Shown here piece after piece: positions 17,870-27,303 of a DNA stretch of 48,737 nt (positions within the stretch are counted from its first letter, which is position 1; each line of letters begins with the position of its first letter). The stretch comes from Oscillospiraceae bacterium (lineage in GTDB: Bacteria > Bacillota_A > Clostridia > Oscillospirales > CAG-272). A program made the position numbers and the translations under genes. Under the pieces are notes generated by a model. The model made no database searches and was not told the DNA's origin. It worked only from the letters and a program-made list of their open reading frames with translations. The stretch covers positions 1 to 48,737 of the forward strand of contig SVUH01000009.1 of assembly GCA_015063335.1 (NCBI GenBank), written 5' to 3'.

Positions 17870-19342
17870 ATGAAGCGAAAAAGATCGCTGATGATATTAC
17901 TTCTCGTACTGACGGTCATAGTTGGCTTTTTGCTCGTTGCATCGCTCGTCAGAATGTTTATGGAGCAGCCCGCAGAGGAGAAAACGGCTATAATGTTTTC
18001 GGAAAACCTCTACGTGCTCTTGTTCTTCGCGTTGCTTTTGCCCGGACTGCTTATAGCAATGATAAGGCATATAATTAAAACGCACAACAGATATTTTGAC
18101 AGAATGCGCGAGCAGGATGTAGAGCTGCCCCGGGAGAAGGCGCTTCCCGACGTAAGCATAATAAAGGAGGGACCACCCTCCCCTCAAGGCAGCGGCGGAG
18201 TAATGGGCAAGCAAAAGAAGCCGCTTGAGGTAAAGCAGATAGAGAACAAGAAGAAGGAGGGAAATCCTCGCTTCTATATGCTGGATAAGACGGACAAGGA
18301 AATGGCGGGCAGACCACCCCAGAGGTATGACGAGGAAGCAAGCCTTGCAGAAATATGCGAAGAGTTCCGCAACTTTTCGGCAAGCCGTCTCGGACTGTAT
18401 TACAGCATAGACGATATAAGAAGATTTATAGCGGGACTGAGCGTCACGCACATACTCATAATGCAGGGTATGTCGGGAACGGGTAAGACCTCGCTTGCAT
18501 ACGCATTCGGAGAGTTTTTGAAGAATCCGTCTGTAATCGTACCTATACAGCCTATGTGGAAGGAGAGAACCGACCTCGTAGGATACTATAACGAGTTTAC
18601 GAAGAGATTTAACGAAACGGTGCTTCTGCAAAAGATGTACGAGGCGAACTATAACAAGGAAATGTACGTAACGGTGCTCGACGAGATGAACATCGCGAGA
18701 GTAGAGTATTACTTTGCGGAATTTCTCTCGCTGTTGGAGCTTCCGAATCCCGAGAGCAGATATCTTGACGTAGTATCCGACCAGTGGGCTAATGACCCGA
18801 AGCTTCTGAAGAACGGACAGATGAAGCTGCCCGACAACATGTGGTTTATAGGAACGGCAAACAACGACGACTCAACGTTCTCGATATCGGATAAGGTATA
18901 CGACAGAGCGATGGTAATGAACCTTGATAAGAAGTCGGAGTACTTTGAAGCACCCTATACCGAGGGAATGAAGATATCGCATGCGCGTTGGCAGAAGCTT
19001 ACGGCGCTTGCGCTTTCGGAATACGGAATAACGGACAGAAATCTTCGTAGGATAAGAAAGCTCGACGAATACATGATCTCGAAGTTCCATATAACGTTCG
19101 GAAACAGAATAATGAAGCAGATAAGAACGTACGTATCTGTATTCGTAGCGTGCGGAGGAGACGAGCTCGTAGCGATAGACGATATACTTTCGAAGAAGGT
19201 AATGAGAAAGCTTGAGTCGCAGAACCCCGTATACGTAAGAAAGGCGGCGGACGGACTTTGCGCGTACCTTGACGACCTGTTCGGTCAGGATAAGATGCCG
19301 CTTTGTAAGGAAGCTATTCGCCGTATTGAGCGTAATGCTTAA
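17870..19342 (+). CDS. Membrane-anchored McrB-type AAA+ ATPase, copy 2
   Basis: A 490-residue protein whose AAA+ domain is identical to gene 2 (Walker A from Gly200) but whose N-terminus is unrelated: two membrane helices, MILLLVLTVIVGFLLVASLV near residues 7-26 and YVLLFFALLLPGLLIAMI near 47-65, then a Pro-rich linker. A heteromeric ring with differently anchored but catalytically identical subunits is the simplest reading. I start at the ATG giving MKRKRSLM because GGAAAGGA lies 13 bases upstream and a basic start suits a membrane anchor; the frame is open back to an ATG at 17807. It lies 68 bases after gene 3. Confidence 0.86.
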   Translation: MKRKRSLMILLLVLTVIVGFLLVASLVRMFMEQPAEEKTAIMFSENLYVLLFFALLLPGLLIAMIRHIIKTHNRYFDRMREQDVELPREKALPDVSIIKEGPPSPQGSGGVMGKQKKPLEVKQIENKKKEGNPRFYMLDKTDKEMAGRPPQRYDEEASLAEICEEFRNFSASRLGLYYSIDDIRRFIAGLSVTHILIMQGMSGTGKTSLAYAFGEFLKNPSVIVPIQPMWKERTDLVGYYNEFTKRFNETVLLQKMYEANYNKEMYVTVLDEMNIARVEYYFAEFLSLLELPNPESRYLDVVSDQWANDPKLLKNGQMKLPDNMWFIGTANNDDSTFSISDKVYDRAMVMNLDKKSEYFEAPYTEGMKISHARWQKLTALALSEYGITDRNLRRIRKLDEYMISKFHITFGNRIMKQIRTYVSVFVACGGDELVAIDDILSKKVMRKLESQNPVYVRKAADGLCAYLDDLFGQDKMPLCKEAIRRIERNA

Positions 19343-19343
19343 A
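18192..19343 (+). repeat. 1,152-bp identical direct repeat, copy 2
   Basis: Second copy of the segment at 14807-15958, offset 3,385 bp, same orientation. Either very recent duplication, continuing gene conversion, or an assembly artefact. Confidence 0.9.
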
Positions 19344-19380
19344 AAGAGAAACCTCAACAACAAGAAGGAGTTGATTTAAC

Positions 19381-22098
19381 TTGAAAAAAACTCAAAAGCC
19401 GGGATACCTGATTATAGGTTCTGTGGTTATAGGAATACTATCTATTCTAATAATCTACGCAGTGCTGATAAGCACGGGACTCGTTCAGGTAAGCCAAAAC
19501 CATATAGTTATATCTACTGCCAGTGCCGAAAAGGTGTACGACGGAGTGACGCTTAGCGCTGACGGGTGGGAGTTGCATGGAGAGCTCCTCGAGGGGCACG
19601 AAATAAAGGCAGAGGTCGTAGGAAGTCAGACCGAGATCGGAACAAGCTTTAACAACATAATGCTTGCTATTTATGATTCACAGGGAGCAGACGTTACCGA
19701 TAAGTACGACATAGAGTATCAGCTCGGTACGCTTGCAGTTAAGGGAAGACTTTTGTCATTTTTGGCGGGCTCTGCGCAGAAGTATTACGACGGAGAGCCG
19801 CTCACGATCTCAGCGGATTCCTTCCAACACATCGGAGGCGAGCTTTCCCCGGGTCATAAAGTGCAAGCAGCTGCCGTAGGTCAGATCACTAACATTGGCT
19901 CAGCTCCCGTTAAGCTTTCGGTCGCGGTCGTTGACGAAAGAGGAAACGACGTTACCTCTCAGTACAGCATTGAGATCGTTGAGGGTGAATTAACGGTCGA
20001 GCCGCGCAGAATAGTCGTATCATTGGCTACAAACGTCAAGATATCCGAGGACGGCGCTGATATCAACTCATGCGGTGCTATCGTTTCGGGAGGCCTTCTT
20101 GAGGGACATACGGTAAAGTACAGATCCATGCAGAACTCGCTTGGGAATTACAGCGCTGATACTATTTTCGTATGGGTGGTTGACAGAAACGGAAAAGACG
20201 TGACCGAGCTTTATGAGGTGGTTACCGCTATGGGTGACTTTACGGTACAAAATCCGGAAACTTTTTTTCCGGAAGTCCCCTCTGATCTCCTTAATAACGA
20301 TAAATACAGTGATATAATAGGAGGTCTCATTGATGGAAATCCCGGGGGACTAGACATAGACGGTGACGGAATTGTGGATTTTCCTTTTGATGAAGACGGC
20401 AATATAGACATAGACGGTGACGGAATCCCGGATTATAGCATTGACGATAATGGGTATATAGATATTGACGGTGACGGTATTGGCGACGTGCCCGCGGGAC
20501 TTGCAGGCTTGGCGCTCTTAAAGTGCTACGTTATAAACGCAGAGCAGGACGGATACGTTTATCTCCGTGAGCAGAGTTACGGAAATTACGACGGAAGCGA
20601 CTGGGCAAAGCCAAGTGAATACGAGCTTGAAATGACGCCGTATCTGTTTTCCGCGGAAGCGCTGATGAACGCGAATTACGTGTCAACATCAGCAAAGGTC
20701 ACGCCATTGCTTGACGGCTTTTATTATTCAACCCCATATTATTATGACGGCGGAGTGGCTTATAACTACAACGACTGTTATGCAGACATGATCTCTCCGA
20801 AGGATCAGACTTACGAGGTGTCGTATATTCCGTTCGATTACCTGACGGCTGAAGATATTCCCTATATAAGCGATCCGTCGGCCGACGACGAATATTATGC
20901 TTATGTTTTGGATAATTATTGCGAACTGACCCAGACGATGTATGACGCTATGTGGGTTATCGCGCAGGATAATGAGCTTTATCCCTCTGATCCCGAAATA
21001 ATAGCGAAGGTCGCTGAATATATACGCGGTGCGGCAACCTATAATCTTGATTTTGATGAGCTGCCGAGCGGAGAGGATGGCGTAATTTATTTTCTTACCG
21101 AGGGTAAGGAGGGCGTATGCCGTCACTTTGCGACCGCCGCGACGCTCATGTACCGAACGATGGGTATTCCCGCAAGATACGTTACGGGATTTGCTGCGAA
21201 TGCAGTGGCGGGAGAGGATACCGTCGTCACAGGAATGCAGGCACATGCTTGGGTTGAGATATATATAGATAATTTCGGTTGGGTACAGATAGAGGTTACC
21301 CCGGGTAGCAGCGGTGGACAGAATCCCGGCGAAAATCCCGAGAAACCGGAGGAGCCCGAAGAACCCGAAGAACCCGAAGAGCCCGAAGAGCCCGAAGAGC
21401 CCGAAGAGTCCGAGAAGCCTGAGGAAAAAGAGAAGTTTAAGATACAAATTCCCACGTCAAGCGCATCAAAGCGTGTTGACGGTAAGTCACTCACCTCAGA
21501 CGGTATAGATTGGTTCTCGATGGGTGATAAAAACAGCGGGGAGTGGGAGTATATCGAATCCGAAAACAAATGTGTTTACGTTGGTAATTCCACCGAATAT
21601 GAGGGCTGGTGGTTCTCGACGGAGGGAGTTACTACTACGGGTACTATAACATACGTCGGAGTTGTTAACAACAAGGCGACGGGAATAGAAATAAAGGATG
21701 CCGACAACAATACCGTTAGCAGAAATAAGTACTCCTTGAGATATACGGGAAATCTTGAAGTAAAGGCTATAAAGCTTCGCTTTACGGCGGCAAGCGGCAT
21801 AGTTACAGACGAAACGAAATACTATAATGAGCTCGAGTCCGTTGAGATCATAACTCCGGGGGCAAGTCTTATTACCGAGTACGACGCGCAAGGCAATCCG
21901 ATAAGAACTCATAGCTTTGACGACTTTACCGTTTTATACGAATACGACGAGAGTAATCCCTTGAGTGACGAGGATCTCGAATTCGATGTAATGAACAGTA
22001 TCAAGGAAGTAAAGCTGATAATTGATGGGGAAGACGTAATAGAGAGATACTATGTCGTTACTTACGGTGAGCACGGAATGCTCACCTACGAGGAATAA
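19381..22098 (+). CDS. Exported transglutaminase-like protein with MBG-like modules and calcium-loop repeats
   Basis: A 905-residue protein anchored by one N-terminal helix (about 9-34). Two or three MBG-like modules follow (EKVYDG near 54, QKYYDG near 136), then three IDGDGIxD loops (about 320-375) resembling EF-hand or dockerin calcium loops, then a transglutaminase core with Cys580 (GVCRHFATA), His622 (HAWVEIYID) and Glu in GWVQIEVTPG at the usual Asp place, a variant common in Firmicutes. A Glu-Pro repeat (about 651-680) leads to a C-terminal beta-rich region with another MBG-like start. It should act outside the membrane, cross-linking or cleaving surface peptides. The start codon is TTG, set by AAGGAG 10 bases upstream. 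Confidence 0.85.
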   Translation: MKKTQKPGYLIIGSVVIGILSILIIYAVLISTGLVQVSQNHIVISTASAEKVYDGVTLSADGWELHGELLEGHEIKAEVVGSQTEIGTSFNNIMLAIYDSQGADVTDKYDIEYQLGTLAVKGRLLSFLAGSAQKYYDGEPLTISADSFQHIGGELSPGHKVQAAAVGQITNIGSAPVKLSVAVVDERGNDVTSQYSIEIVEGELTVEPRRIVVSLATNVKISEDGADINSCGAIVSGGLLEGHTVKYRSMQNSLGNYSADTIFVWVVDRNGKDVTELYEVVTAMGDFTVQNPETFFPEVPSDLLNNDKYSDIIGGLIDGNPGGLDIDGDGIVDFPFDEDGNIDIDGDGIPDYSIDDNGYIDIDGDGIGDVPAGLAGLALLKCYVINAEQDGYVYLREQSYGNYDGSDWAKPSEYELEMTPYLFSAEALMNANYVSTSAKVTPLLDGFYYSTPYYYDGGVAYNYNDCYADMISPKDQTYEVSYIPFDYLTAEDIPYISDPSADDEYYAYVLDNYCELTQTMYDAMWVIAQDNELYPSDPEIIAKVAEYIRGAATYNLDFDELPSGEDGVIYFLTEGKEGVCRHFATAATLMYRTMGIPARYVTGFAANAVAGEDTVVTGMQAHAWVEIYIDNFGWVQIEVTPGSSGGQNPGENPEKPEEPEEPEEPEEPEEPEEPEESEKPEEKEKFKIQIPTSSASKRVDGKSLTSDGIDWFSMGDKNSGEWEYIESENKCVYVGNSTEYEGWWFSTEGVTTTGTITYVGVVNNKATGIEIKDADNNTVSRNKYSLRYTGNLEVKAIKLRFTAASGIVTDETKYYNELESVEIITPGASLITEYDAQGNPIRTHSFDDFTVLYEYDESNPLSDEDLEFDVMNSIKEVKLIIDGEDVIERYYVVTYGEHGMLTYEE

Positions 22099-22141
22099 AA
22101 GGGTTTATGAAAAGAATTTTTAAGAAAGGAGGCGCACCGAC

Positions 22142-25100
22142 ATGCTTTACGAGCGTTATGCCGATAAGATAAAAAGAATTGCGGCAGTCAGAGATATTAT
22201 ACTTAGATTTAAGTTCCTGATCATTGGAGTGCTCGTCGCGAATTTTATTTTGACCGTGTGCTTCCTTGCTACGCAGGGCATGATATTGGGAGGAATAAAG
22301 GGCGAGACGGAATATACGTACGGAAATGACGTGGAATTCCGTGCGACTGCTCTTTTCTCCCTCCGCCCTTCGATGGAATACAGCTCTGATGGCGGTGAAA
22401 CGTGGGAAAAGGAAGCTCCCGTTATGCCCGGTGAATATAAGGTTCGTGCCAAAACTCACCGCATGTTTGTTATCCCGCAGAGAAGTGAATCTGTCGATTT
22501 TGTTATAAGTAAAAAGAATCTTGTCCTGACTCTCAAGGATAATGAGGTTGAGTGGAGAGCGATCCCGTCCGTAAATACCGACGGGCTTGTGCGCGGAGAC
22601 GCATTAAGCTCCGTTGAGGTGGTTGTCGACAGCACGGCTATCGGAGAGGCAACAGCCGACATAATGGAAAGTACGGCTTGTATCACCTCGCCTGACGGAA
22701 ATGACGTAACGGGGGCGTACAATATTACGGCGGAGGACGGCACCGTAAATGTTATCGCAAAGCTTGTCACACTTAAAGCTAACGACGTTACAAAGACATA
22801 CGACGGAACGCCGTTGGCTGTGGACGGATATACCGTTGTGGACGGCGGCGTTATTGAAGGACATACGCTTGACGTAAGCTTTAACGAGCCTGCCCTTACC
22901 AACGTCGGAAGCAAGGATATAAAGATAACGGGCGTCAAGATTTTTGAGGGTAGTGAGGACGTTACCGAATTTTATCGGGTCCTTACACAGGACGGAGTTG
23001 CCAAGGTAACCAAGCGCCCCGTAAGCATCGTGGCACATGACTTTGAAAAAGTATACGATGGCGAAGCGTTAAATCTTACGTCATTTACTCTCACAGATGC
23101 TGACGGTGACCACAGGCTTCCCGCAGGAGATGAGTGGGATATAAGAGCCTCAGCTAAGACTGTGGAAAGCAATCTCACCGATCCTCAGGAGATTATAGGT
23201 TACGTTGGATACGCGGGAATAAAGAACGGAGAGCACGACGTAAGCTCAAACTACAAAATAACTCTTGATAACGGAAACGTAAAAATAACTAAGAGACCTA
23301 TAACAGTTACTCCTATTGACGAGACAAAGACATACGATGGAAAAGCGTTTTCGATGTATTCATACGCGCCCATCGCCGAGGGCGCTCTCGTCAGCGGGGA
23401 TAAGGCAACGGTGAGACTTACTACTCCTGCACTTATCGATGCTGGAAGTGAAAATATAAGAGTTTCTTCCGTTACCATAAAGGGTGCACGCGGAGACGTT
23501 ACTCATTGCTATGAGATAACAAAGGAAAGTGCAACAGCGGAGATCACGCCAAGATCTATAAAAATAATAATGCAAAATTTTGAAAAGGAGTACGATGGAA
23601 ATACCATTACCTTGACGAGTCCTACGCATTATACCGTTGATGGTGAGTTTGTTCTCGATCACGGAGTTGTCGTTGATTTCAAGACTCCATCGGAGTACGT
23701 TTTGGCTTGCAAGAATAAGCCGTACGACGTTACGTGGTATCTCACCGACGGCGGTGTTAAGAACACGCAGATAAACAAGAACTATGACGTAACCTTTATA
23801 AATACTGCTTACGTTACCATAACGTCAAAACAGATTAAGGTTAATGCAAACGATATAACGGGACTTGTTTATTCGGCAACCGATTACGATGCGTCGATGT
23901 TCCTTGAAAACCAGATAACCTACGAGGAATATCTTGGTAGTCAGTATTCGTTTACTATCAATTTCACAAACAAAAAATACAGAAACGCAGGAACGGACGA
24001 CTATAAGCTTGACTGCCAAGTATGGATGAACGGCGTTGACGTTTCGAATGAATTTGATATTGATATAAACTATACCTCAAATGGGTCAAGTAAAATAGTT
24101 ATAGATCCTTACGCCGTGACTGTTAAGCTTAAGAACGTAGCGAAGATCTACGATGGCAACGCTGTTACGGAGGCGGAATGCATAACCGTCAACAAGACGC
24201 TTATCGGCGGTGACCGATTGGTAATAGAGGGATTCGAGACCGATTGTACAAACGTATTGTATAAGAACGGCGCGGTTGCCGCGTATAATCTTCCTATAAA
24301 TCACACCTTTAGTCTTACGAGCGGCTCGGTTGCAGGAAACTACAAGGTAACCTACGAGGGCAATGAGAAAGAAGTAAATATTACCATAAATCCCGTTAAG
24401 GTGCTTATCTCGGCAAACGACTATGCCAAGATGTACGACGGAAATGCGGCTGAATTCAAGAACGTCAATGCTGTTAAGCTGGAGCTTAACAGCGGCGCGG
24501 TTACGTATACGGGTAAGGATACTTACACGCTCGTAGGAAGTGATACTCTGACGCTTGGCTTCGGCGGCAACGCTGAATACGTTGACGTATTGCGTTCCGA
24601 GGGCAAGACGGGATACGAAAGCTATCACTACACGGTCAGCTACAAGGTTAACAGCAGGAATACGGGTAACTACGTAGTATCGGTCGATTATACTGACGAT
24701 CAAAATCGAACGAGTGATGTGACAATCGTACCCGTTCGCGTAAAAATAACCGCTATGGATTACGAGCAGGTTTACGACGCGACCTACGTCAGCATTTACC
24801 AGCCCAAGGTCACAAATATCGCCGTAAGCACGGGATATTCGAACGGAGAGTATACGTTCTATAAGGAGATATTTTGGGATGCCGCGTCGGCAGATGCGGT
24901 CTACTACTATCTTGACTCTGCGAAGAATGATAAGATAAATATTCTCTTTGGCAACAACGCTGAGTATATAAACGTTCTCCGCGATTCGGACGGAAACGTA
25001 ATAGCCTACGAGTACACCGTAGATTATACCGTTACCGACGCAAAGGACGCAACTGTTACCGATAAAATAATCGACAATTACGACGTTGAGATTATTTATA

Positions 25101-27049
25101 CGACGGATTCAAATGCCGACCTGAAGACGGATTGCAGTCTTATAAAGATATATCCGATATCCGTGTCAGTAACTGCCAATAACGTATCGAGATATTACGA
25201 CGGAACGAGTTATACGATCACCGATAGCGGACTACTTACCGTAAAGGTGAGCAAGAACTATGATTTCGCGAATAAAAAGTATACCTCTTATTCTACCGTC
25301 GGACTTGCAACACTTGACGGAAAGCAGCAGAGCTACTACGAGATATTCAAGTACAAGGAAGACAAGAACGATAAGATTGCAAAGATAGCGGTTGCTTTTG
25401 GAGAGTCTCAGGAAATCAAGAACGTTAAGCGTGATGCGGACAGAAAGGTCGTTCCGTACGAATATACCGTTAATTGGCTGCTGTATGACTGTATTGTGGA
25501 TAACTACGAGGTTACAGTGTCGTATCAAGAGGGCAGAAACGATGTACTGATCGATACCGGTTATTACAGCACTATAACGATAGAACCCGTCATAGTAAAT
25601 ATTAAAGCAAACGATTATTCAAAGATTTACGATGATACAGCGGTAAGGATTACTGACGACGGCGTTATAACAAACGTGAGCGTTCAAGAGCTGAAGATCG
25701 ACGGAAGCTACCTTACTGTAAGCAAAGAGCTTGCAGTGCTCGACGGCAAGAAGCAGAGCTACTACGACCTTGTAAGCTACGTTGACGGAAAGACGACTGT
25801 CGTTGAAAAGATGATACTTCACTTTGTTGACGCCGATACGGGGAACATCGTTGACGGATACGTTGACGTAAAGCGTGACGCGGACGGTGGGATTGTTGCG
25901 TACAGCTACAACGTTATCGGCGAAATGCTTGACGGTGCGTTGCTTTCAAACTACGAGCTTGCGGTATCGTACGAGTTGTTATATTCCAGCCGCATATATA
26001 TAGTTCCGAGACCTGTTTACGTTACGACGGAGTCTAAGGAATTTGATTTTGACGGCAAGGCTCATTCTTATCCCGTAGGCAAGATTGAAGCGGGTGAGGA
26101 TATCGATGGCGATAAAATACTCGACACGGGTATTCTTGCTCACCACCAAAAGAAAGAGGCGGATGGCACTTGGAGCGACTACCTTGAAATGACGCTCGTA
26201 GGTACTAAAACCAACACGGTTTCCTTTAATATCATAGCAAGCGAGGGTGGGGCTGACAAGACCTCGAACTACGAGATAGTCTGCGTTGGGGGAACGCTGA
26301 CGGTCAAGCCGCTCTCAGTAAGCTTTAAGGCGAGCAGCGTAAAGGGAGAGTATATCGGCAAGACATTTGATATTGCGGTCAAGTCGTATAAAAACGTAAC
26401 GCTTTTTGACGGCGACGAGATCCTTTTCGTGCGTGCGGAAACAAAGCAGGTAGATGCAGGTACGGGCAAATCGTATATTTCTCTCGCAGTTATAAAGACG
26501 TGCTACGGTTATGAGATATATACCTTTGACGGAAAGAACGCTACGGTCAGAACGTATCAAAGAGATGTTGAAAACAAGGATATGCAGATCGTCGTAGCGG
26601 ATGGACAGTATATAGTCATAAGCGCGTCGAACAAAGTAACCTACTATACCTACAATCAGGACAAAGAGGATATCTTCGACGAGAATGCAATTTGGCGTGA
26701 GGATATCGGCGAGGAAAGCTATTCCTACTACAAATTCGATAACGTCGACGGAAAGGCAGTTGTTCTGCCGCGTGAGGTAATTATTCTTTGCAGTAGTGAG
26801 ACTGCGGAGTTTGGTCCTCTTACCGGAACTGCGATCGTTACAAAAGATAATATGATTGATGGTCACTATCTATATTTCGTTACCAGCGGTGAGGCTGTAG
26901 AAGAGGGTGTTACCGTTATTAATACCGTTCGTATTGAGGATATCCAGATATATTCGAGCGCGGAAATGACACCGGAAACGTTGCTACCCGAGTATGTTAA
27001 GGACAACTATAAGTTTACAATAAAAGACGGAACGCTTTTGATCAAATGA
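22142..27049 (+). CDS. Giant membrane-anchored protein of tandem MBG-like modules
   Basis: A 1,635-residue protein with one N-terminal membrane helix (about 23-45) and a long extracellular part made of about ten MBG-like modules. Each starts with a beta strand and a YDG-type turn: TKTYDGTPL, EKVYDGEAL, TKTYDGKAF, EKEYDGNTI, AKIYDGNAV, AKMYDGNAA, EQVYDATYV, SRYYDGTSY, SKIYDDTAV, FDFDGKAHS. Modules 6-9 are enlarged by an insert that repeats patterns such as LDGKKQSYY and NVLRDSDGN. MBG domains occur in bacterial adhesins. There is no LPXTG signal, so it stays bound by its N-terminal helix. AAAGGAGG precedes the ATG. It is the last gene of the operon. Confidence 0.86.
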   Translation: MLYERYADKIKRIAAVRDIILRFKFLIIGVLVANFILTVCFLATQGMILGGIKGETEYTYGNDVEFRATALFSLRPSMEYSSDGGETWEKEAPVMPGEYKVRAKTHRMFVIPQRSESVDFVISKKNLVLTLKDNEVEWRAIPSVNTDGLVRGDALSSVEVVVDSTAIGEATADIMESTACITSPDGNDVTGAYNITAEDGTVNVIAKLVTLKANDVTKTYDGTPLAVDGYTVVDGGVIEGHTLDVSFNEPALTNVGSKDIKITGVKIFEGSEDVTEFYRVLTQDGVAKVTKRPVSIVAHDFEKVYDGEALNLTSFTLTDADGDHRLPAGDEWDIRASAKTVESNLTDPQEIIGYVGYAGIKNGEHDVSSNYKITLDNGNVKITKRPITVTPIDETKTYDGKAFSMYSYAPIAEGALVSGDKATVRLTTPALIDAGSENIRVSSVTIKGARGDVTHCYEITKESATAEITPRSIKIIMQNFEKEYDGNTITLTSPTHYTVDGEFVLDHGVVVDFKTPSEYVLACKNKPYDVTWYLTDGGVKNTQINKNYDVTFINTAYVTITSKQIKVNANDITGLVYSATDYDASMFLENQITYEEYLGSQYSFTINFTNKKYRNAGTDDYKLDCQVWMNGVDVSNEFDIDINYTSNGSSKIVIDPYAVTVKLKNVAKIYDGNAVTEAECITVNKTLIGGDRLVIEGFETDCTNVLYKNGAVAAYNLPINHTFSLTSGSVAGNYKVTYEGNEKEVNITINPVKVLISANDYAKMYDGNAAEFKNVNAVKLELNSGAVTYTGKDTYTLVGSDTLTLGFGGNAEYVDVLRSEGKTGYESYHYTVSYKVNSRNTGNYVVSVDYTDDQNRTSDVTIVPVRVKITAMDYEQVYDATYVSIYQPKVTNIAVSTGYSNGEYTFYKEIFWDAASADAVYYYLDSAKNDKINILFGNNAEYINVLRDSDGNVIAYEYTVDYTVTDAKDATVTDKIIDNYDVEIIYTTDSNADLKTDCSLIKIYPISVSVTANNVSRYYDGTSYTITDSGLLTVKVSKNYDFANKKYTSYSTVGLATLDGKQQSYYEIFKYKEDKNDKIAKIAVAFGESQEIKNVKRDADRKVVPYEYTVNWLLYDCIVDNYEVTVSYQEGRNDVLIDTGYYSTITIEPVIVNIKANDYSKIYDDTAVRITDDGVITNVSVQELKIDGSYLTVSKELAVLDGKKQSYYDLVSYVDGKTTVVEKMILHFVDADTGNIVDGYVDVKRDADGGIVAYSYNVIGEMLDGALLSNYELAVSYELLYSSRIYIVPRPVYVTTESKEFDFDGKAHSYPVGKIEAGEDIDGDKILDTGILAHHQKKEADGTWSDYLEMTLVGTKTNTVSFNIIASEGGADKTSNYEIVCVGGTLTVKPLSVSFKASSVKGEYIGKTFDIAVKSYKNVTLFDGDEILFVRAETKQVDAGTGKSYISLAVIKTCYGYEIYTFDGKNATVRTYQRDVENKDMQIVVADGQYIVISASNKVTYYTYNQDKEDIFDENAIWREDIGEESYSYYKFDNVDGKAVVLPREVIILCSSETAEFGPLTGTAIVTKDNMIDGHYLYFVTSGEAVEEGVTVINTVRIEDIQIYSSAEMTPETLLPEYVKDNYKFTIKDGTLLIK

Positions 27050-27055
27050 TAAAAA

Positions 27056-27081
27056 CCCCGCCGTCCGTTTAGACGGCGGGG
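27056..27081 (+). terminator. Hairpin closing the six-gene operon
   Basis: Perfect 10-bp GC-rich stem CCCCGCCGTC/GACGGCGGGG, 7 bases after the last stop codon. It lacks a T-run on the plus strand, so termination may need the palindrome just downstream. Confidence 0.6.
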
Positions 27082-27093
27082 CATAGTCAAAAA

Positions 27094-27141
27094 TCCCAAA
27101 AGAGGTCGATGCCGATATATCGGCATCGACCTCTTTTGGGA
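27094..27141. repeat. 48-bp perfect palindrome
   Basis: Arms of 24 bases (27094-27117 and 27118-27141) are exact reverse complements with no spacer. It may act as a second terminator hairpin or as a protein-binding site; perfect palindromes of this size are prone to loss. Confidence 0.8.
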
Positions 27142-27268
27142 CACAATTATCACCACAACACTACTATTATATCACAAAAAAACGGACTTGTAAAGAGAAA
27201 TATGGTCAAAAACACAATAATCTACTGTTTGTACAAAAAATAATTGTGATATTCTAACAAATTGCCAA

Positions 27269-27297
27269 TTGCAATTCCTAAAAAGGTGTGATAGAAT
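27269..27297 (+). promoter_or_regulatory. Promoter of the candidate non-coding RNA
   Basis: TTGCAA (27269-27274), 17-base spacer, TAGAAT (27292-27297) with an extended TG. Predicted start about 27304. Confidence 0.65.
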
Positions 27298-27303
27298 ATG
27301 AGT

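Noticed and set aside
14539..19342. Type IV (McrBC) restriction system
   Set aside because: ATPases are membrane-anchored, no DNA-binding N-domain or nuclease is seen, and the genes are embedded with exported proteins.
14807..19343. Composite transposon or insertion sequence flanked by the 1,152-bp repeats
   Set aside because: The repeats are ATPase coding sequence, with no transposase, terminal inverted repeats or target duplication.
20350..20500. Cellulosomal dockerin in the transglutaminase protein
   Set aside because: There are three IDGDGI loops but the two-helix dockerin spacing is absent; simple calcium-loop repeats fit better.
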